Source: Dehalococcoidia bacterium
GTDB lineage: Bacteria > Chloroflexota > Dehalococcoidia > UBA2979
Length of the DNA stretch: 6,593 nucleotides
Assembly (NCBI GenBank): GCA_004297315.1
Contig: SCTU01000137.1
Span: 1 to 6,593, forward strand
Direction: 5' to 3'
Part shown: in pieces, positions 5,209 through 6,593 of the stretch
Layout: every line of letters starts with the position of its first letter
Numbering within the stretch: the stretch's first letter is position 1
Notes under the pieces: model-generated
What the model was told of the DNA's origin: nothing
Seen by the model: only the letters and a program-made list of their open reading frames with translations
Database searches by the model: none
Position numbers and translations under genes: made by a program

Positions 5209-6593
5209 ATGCAGGACCGCCGGCCCCGAGACGACGACGCGATCTTCGAGGCGCTCGAGCGCGAGGCGGCCCGTGCCGCGGAGGACGCGGGCGATGACCT
5301 CGACGACGACGAGGACATGGGCGACCTGCTGGACGAACTCGACGAAGACGAAGACCTCTCCTACGCGGACGAAGGCGACGAGACGCCACCCAGGCGCATC
5401 CAGCACATTGAGCCGGCCTGGGCCGTTGCGCCTCGCGAGATGACGGAGGAGGAGCGCGCCGAGATCGAACTGCTCGTCGGCATCATGCCGCGGCGTGTCG
5501 CCGAGGCGGTGCGGGCGAAGGGGTTCGATGGCCTGATCGAGATCGTGCTCGACCTCGGCCGCGTGCCGACCGCGCGCTACCAGCGCGAGGAGACGGCGCT
5601 CGACACCGCCGAGGTGACCGACCTCGAACTCGGGCAAGTGGTGGCGCAGGTCTCCGAGTTCGGCGAGGACAACCGCGCCGGCATCCCGCGCACCCTGCAC
5701 CGCATCTCGGCGATCCGCAACCGTCGCGGCCACATCGTCGGCCTGACCTGCCGCGTTGGCCGCTCCGTCTCGGGCTCGGGCCACATCATGCGCGACCTGA
5801 TCGAGGCCGGCCGCAGCGTCCTGCTGCTCGGCCGCCCGGGCGTCGGCAAGACGACGATGCTGCGCGACGTCGCGCGGCTGCTCGCAGACGAACTCGACAA
5901 GCGCGTCGTGATCGTGGACACCTCGAACGAGATCGGCGGAGACGGCGACATCCCGCACCGCGGCATCGGCCGCGCGCGCCGGATGCAGGTGCCGAGCCCG
6001 CACCGCCAGCATGAGGTGATGATCGAGGCAGTGGAGAACCACACCCCAGAGGTGGTGGTGATCGACGAGATCGGCACCGCCGAAGAGGCCGAGGCCGCCC
6101 GCACGATCGCGGAGCGCGGCGTCCAACTGATCGGCACCGCGCACGGCACCACGCTCTCCAACCTGATGCAGAACCCCACGCTCTCCGACCTGATCGGCGG
6201 CATCGAGTCGGTCACGCTCTCCGACGAGGAGGCGCGCCGGCGCGGCACGCAGAAGACGGTGCTCGAACGGCGCGCCCCACCGACCTTCGACGTGCTGATC
6301 GAGATCCAGTCGTTCGACCGCCTGGCGATCCACGACGATGTCGCGGCGACCGTTGACTCGCTGCTGCGCGGCTACGAGGTGGAGGCGGAGGTCCGCGTCA
6401 TCGGCGACCGCGGCCAGATCGAGACCGTCGAACGCGTGCCGCTGCGGACCACGCCGCAGGAGCCGCTGGAGGCGCGCCCCCAGGTCGAGCGGCGGCGCAC
6501 GCTGCCCGCCGCGCCTGGTGGCCCGGAGAAGCGCGTGCTGCCCTTCGGCATCAGCCGCACGCACCTCGAGCGGGCGATCATGGAGACGCGCTC
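5209..6593 (+). CDS. R3H-family AAA ATPase (Ycf45/SpoIIIAA-like), 3' end cut by window edge
   Basis: P-loop ATPase of the Ycf45-like family found in cyanobacteria, plastids, Chloroflexota and Firmicutes relatives of SpoIIIAA, usually ending in a single-strand nucleic-acid-binding R3H domain. 461 codons are present. Residues 25-58 are extremely acidic (21 Asp/Glu, no basic residues). Residues about 77-165 are the N-terminal family domain (LVGIMPRRVAEAVRAKG). The ATPase core begins near 175 (VGLTCRVGRSV), with Walker A GRPGVGKTT (208-216), the conserved VDTSNEIGGDGDIPH (236-250), Walker B VVVIDE (282-287) and LIGTAHG (307-313). After a linker, PFGISRTHLERAI (445-457) matches the segment that precedes the R3H domain, which must lie beyond the edge. 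It begins 19 nt after the GNAT-like gene, in the same transcription unit. Exact cellular role is not established for this family. Family assignment is strong. Confidence 0.92.
   Translation, partial: MQDRRPRDDDAIFEALEREAARAAEDAGDDLDDDEDMGDLLDELDEDEDLSYADEGDETPPRRIQHIEPAWAVAPREMTEEERAEIELLVGIMPRRVAEAVRAKGFDGLIEIVLDLGRVPTARYQREETALDTAEVTDLELGQVVAQVSEFGEDNRAGIPRTLHRISAIRNRRGHIVGLTCRVGRSVSGSGHIMRDLIEAGRSVLLLGRPGVGKTTMLRDVARLLADELDKRVVIVDTSNEIGGDGDIPHRGIGRARRMQVPSPHRQHEVMIEAVENHTPEVVVIDEIGTAEEAEAARTIAERGVQLIGTAHGTTLSNLMQNPTLSDLIGGIESVTLSDEEARRRGTQKTVLERRAPPTFDVLIEIQSFDRLAIHDDVAATVDSLLRGYEVEAEVRVIGDRGQIETVERVPLRTTPQEPLEARPQVERRRTLPAAPGGPEKRVLPFGISRTHLERAIMETR

Noticed and set aside
4064..5389. 441-residue open frame on the minus strand
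   Set aside because: Arg/Ser/Pro-rich shadow opposite the GNAT-like gene and pdxT; no recognisable motif.
5098..6564. 488-residue open frame on the minus strand
   Set aside because: It lies antisense to the R3H ATPase, whose motifs are unmistakable. The frame is an Ala/Arg/His/Asp-rich by-product of G+C-rich codons and has no domain-like sequence.
1..6593. Defence system, mobile element, CRISPR array or riboswitch
   Set aside because: No transposase, integrase, nuclease, direct-repeat array, tRNA-like sequence or long structured leader was seen. Composition and gene spacing are uniform, as expected for core chromosome.

Overview
The window is a G+C-rich bacterial chromosome segment with tightly packed genes in two divergent blocks. 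No phage, insertion sequence, CRISPR array or RNA gene is visible. The deoxyxylulose-independent vitamin B6 pathway (pdxS-pdxT), a paired TrkA/RCK locus with a Usp protein, and an R3H/Ycf45-type ATPase together suggest Chloroflexota (Dehalococcoidia/Thermomicrobia-like) or, less likely, an actinobacterium. That placement is inference from protein style and gene content, not from a marker gene.

Left block, minus strand, read right to left from 2376 to the window edge: a YfcE/MJ0936-type metallophosphoesterase (2376-1786); a 94-nt gap with a good promoter candidate embedded in an inverted repeat; then a compact set of four genes. These are a 58-residue membrane protein (1691-1515), a Usp-domain protein (1511-1059), a TrkA_N-only RCK protein (1030-617) and a TrkA_N+TrkA_C protein (614 to the left edge, 3' end cut off). 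Gaps between the four are 3, 28 and 2 nt, so they very likely form one operon. The two RCK proteins resemble the CeoB/CeoC-type paired regulators of K+ uptake. The transporter they would gate is not in the window.

Right block, plus strand, 2494 to the right edge: pdxS (PLP synthase, with an unusual Ala/Lys/Arg/Pro-rich N-terminal extension), pdxT (its glutaminase), a 310-residue GNAT-like protein whose GTG start overlaps the pdxT stop, and an R3H-family AAA ATPase with a strongly acidic N-terminus (3' end cut off). PdxS and PdxT together make pyridoxal 5'-phosphate from a pentose phosphate, a triose phosphate and glutamine. The two downstream genes have no obvious link to B6 metabolism but are placed as parts of the same transcript.

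The 117-nt divergent region (2377-2493) holds a likely -10 element for pdxS and a 7-bp inverted repeat. Nothing in the window is clearly a new system. The points most worth checking are the PdxS extension and insertion, the dyad over the Usp/TrkA operon promoter, the substituted metal-binding motif in the phosphoesterase, and the pdxT-coupled GNAT-like protein that lacks an acetyl-CoA signature.
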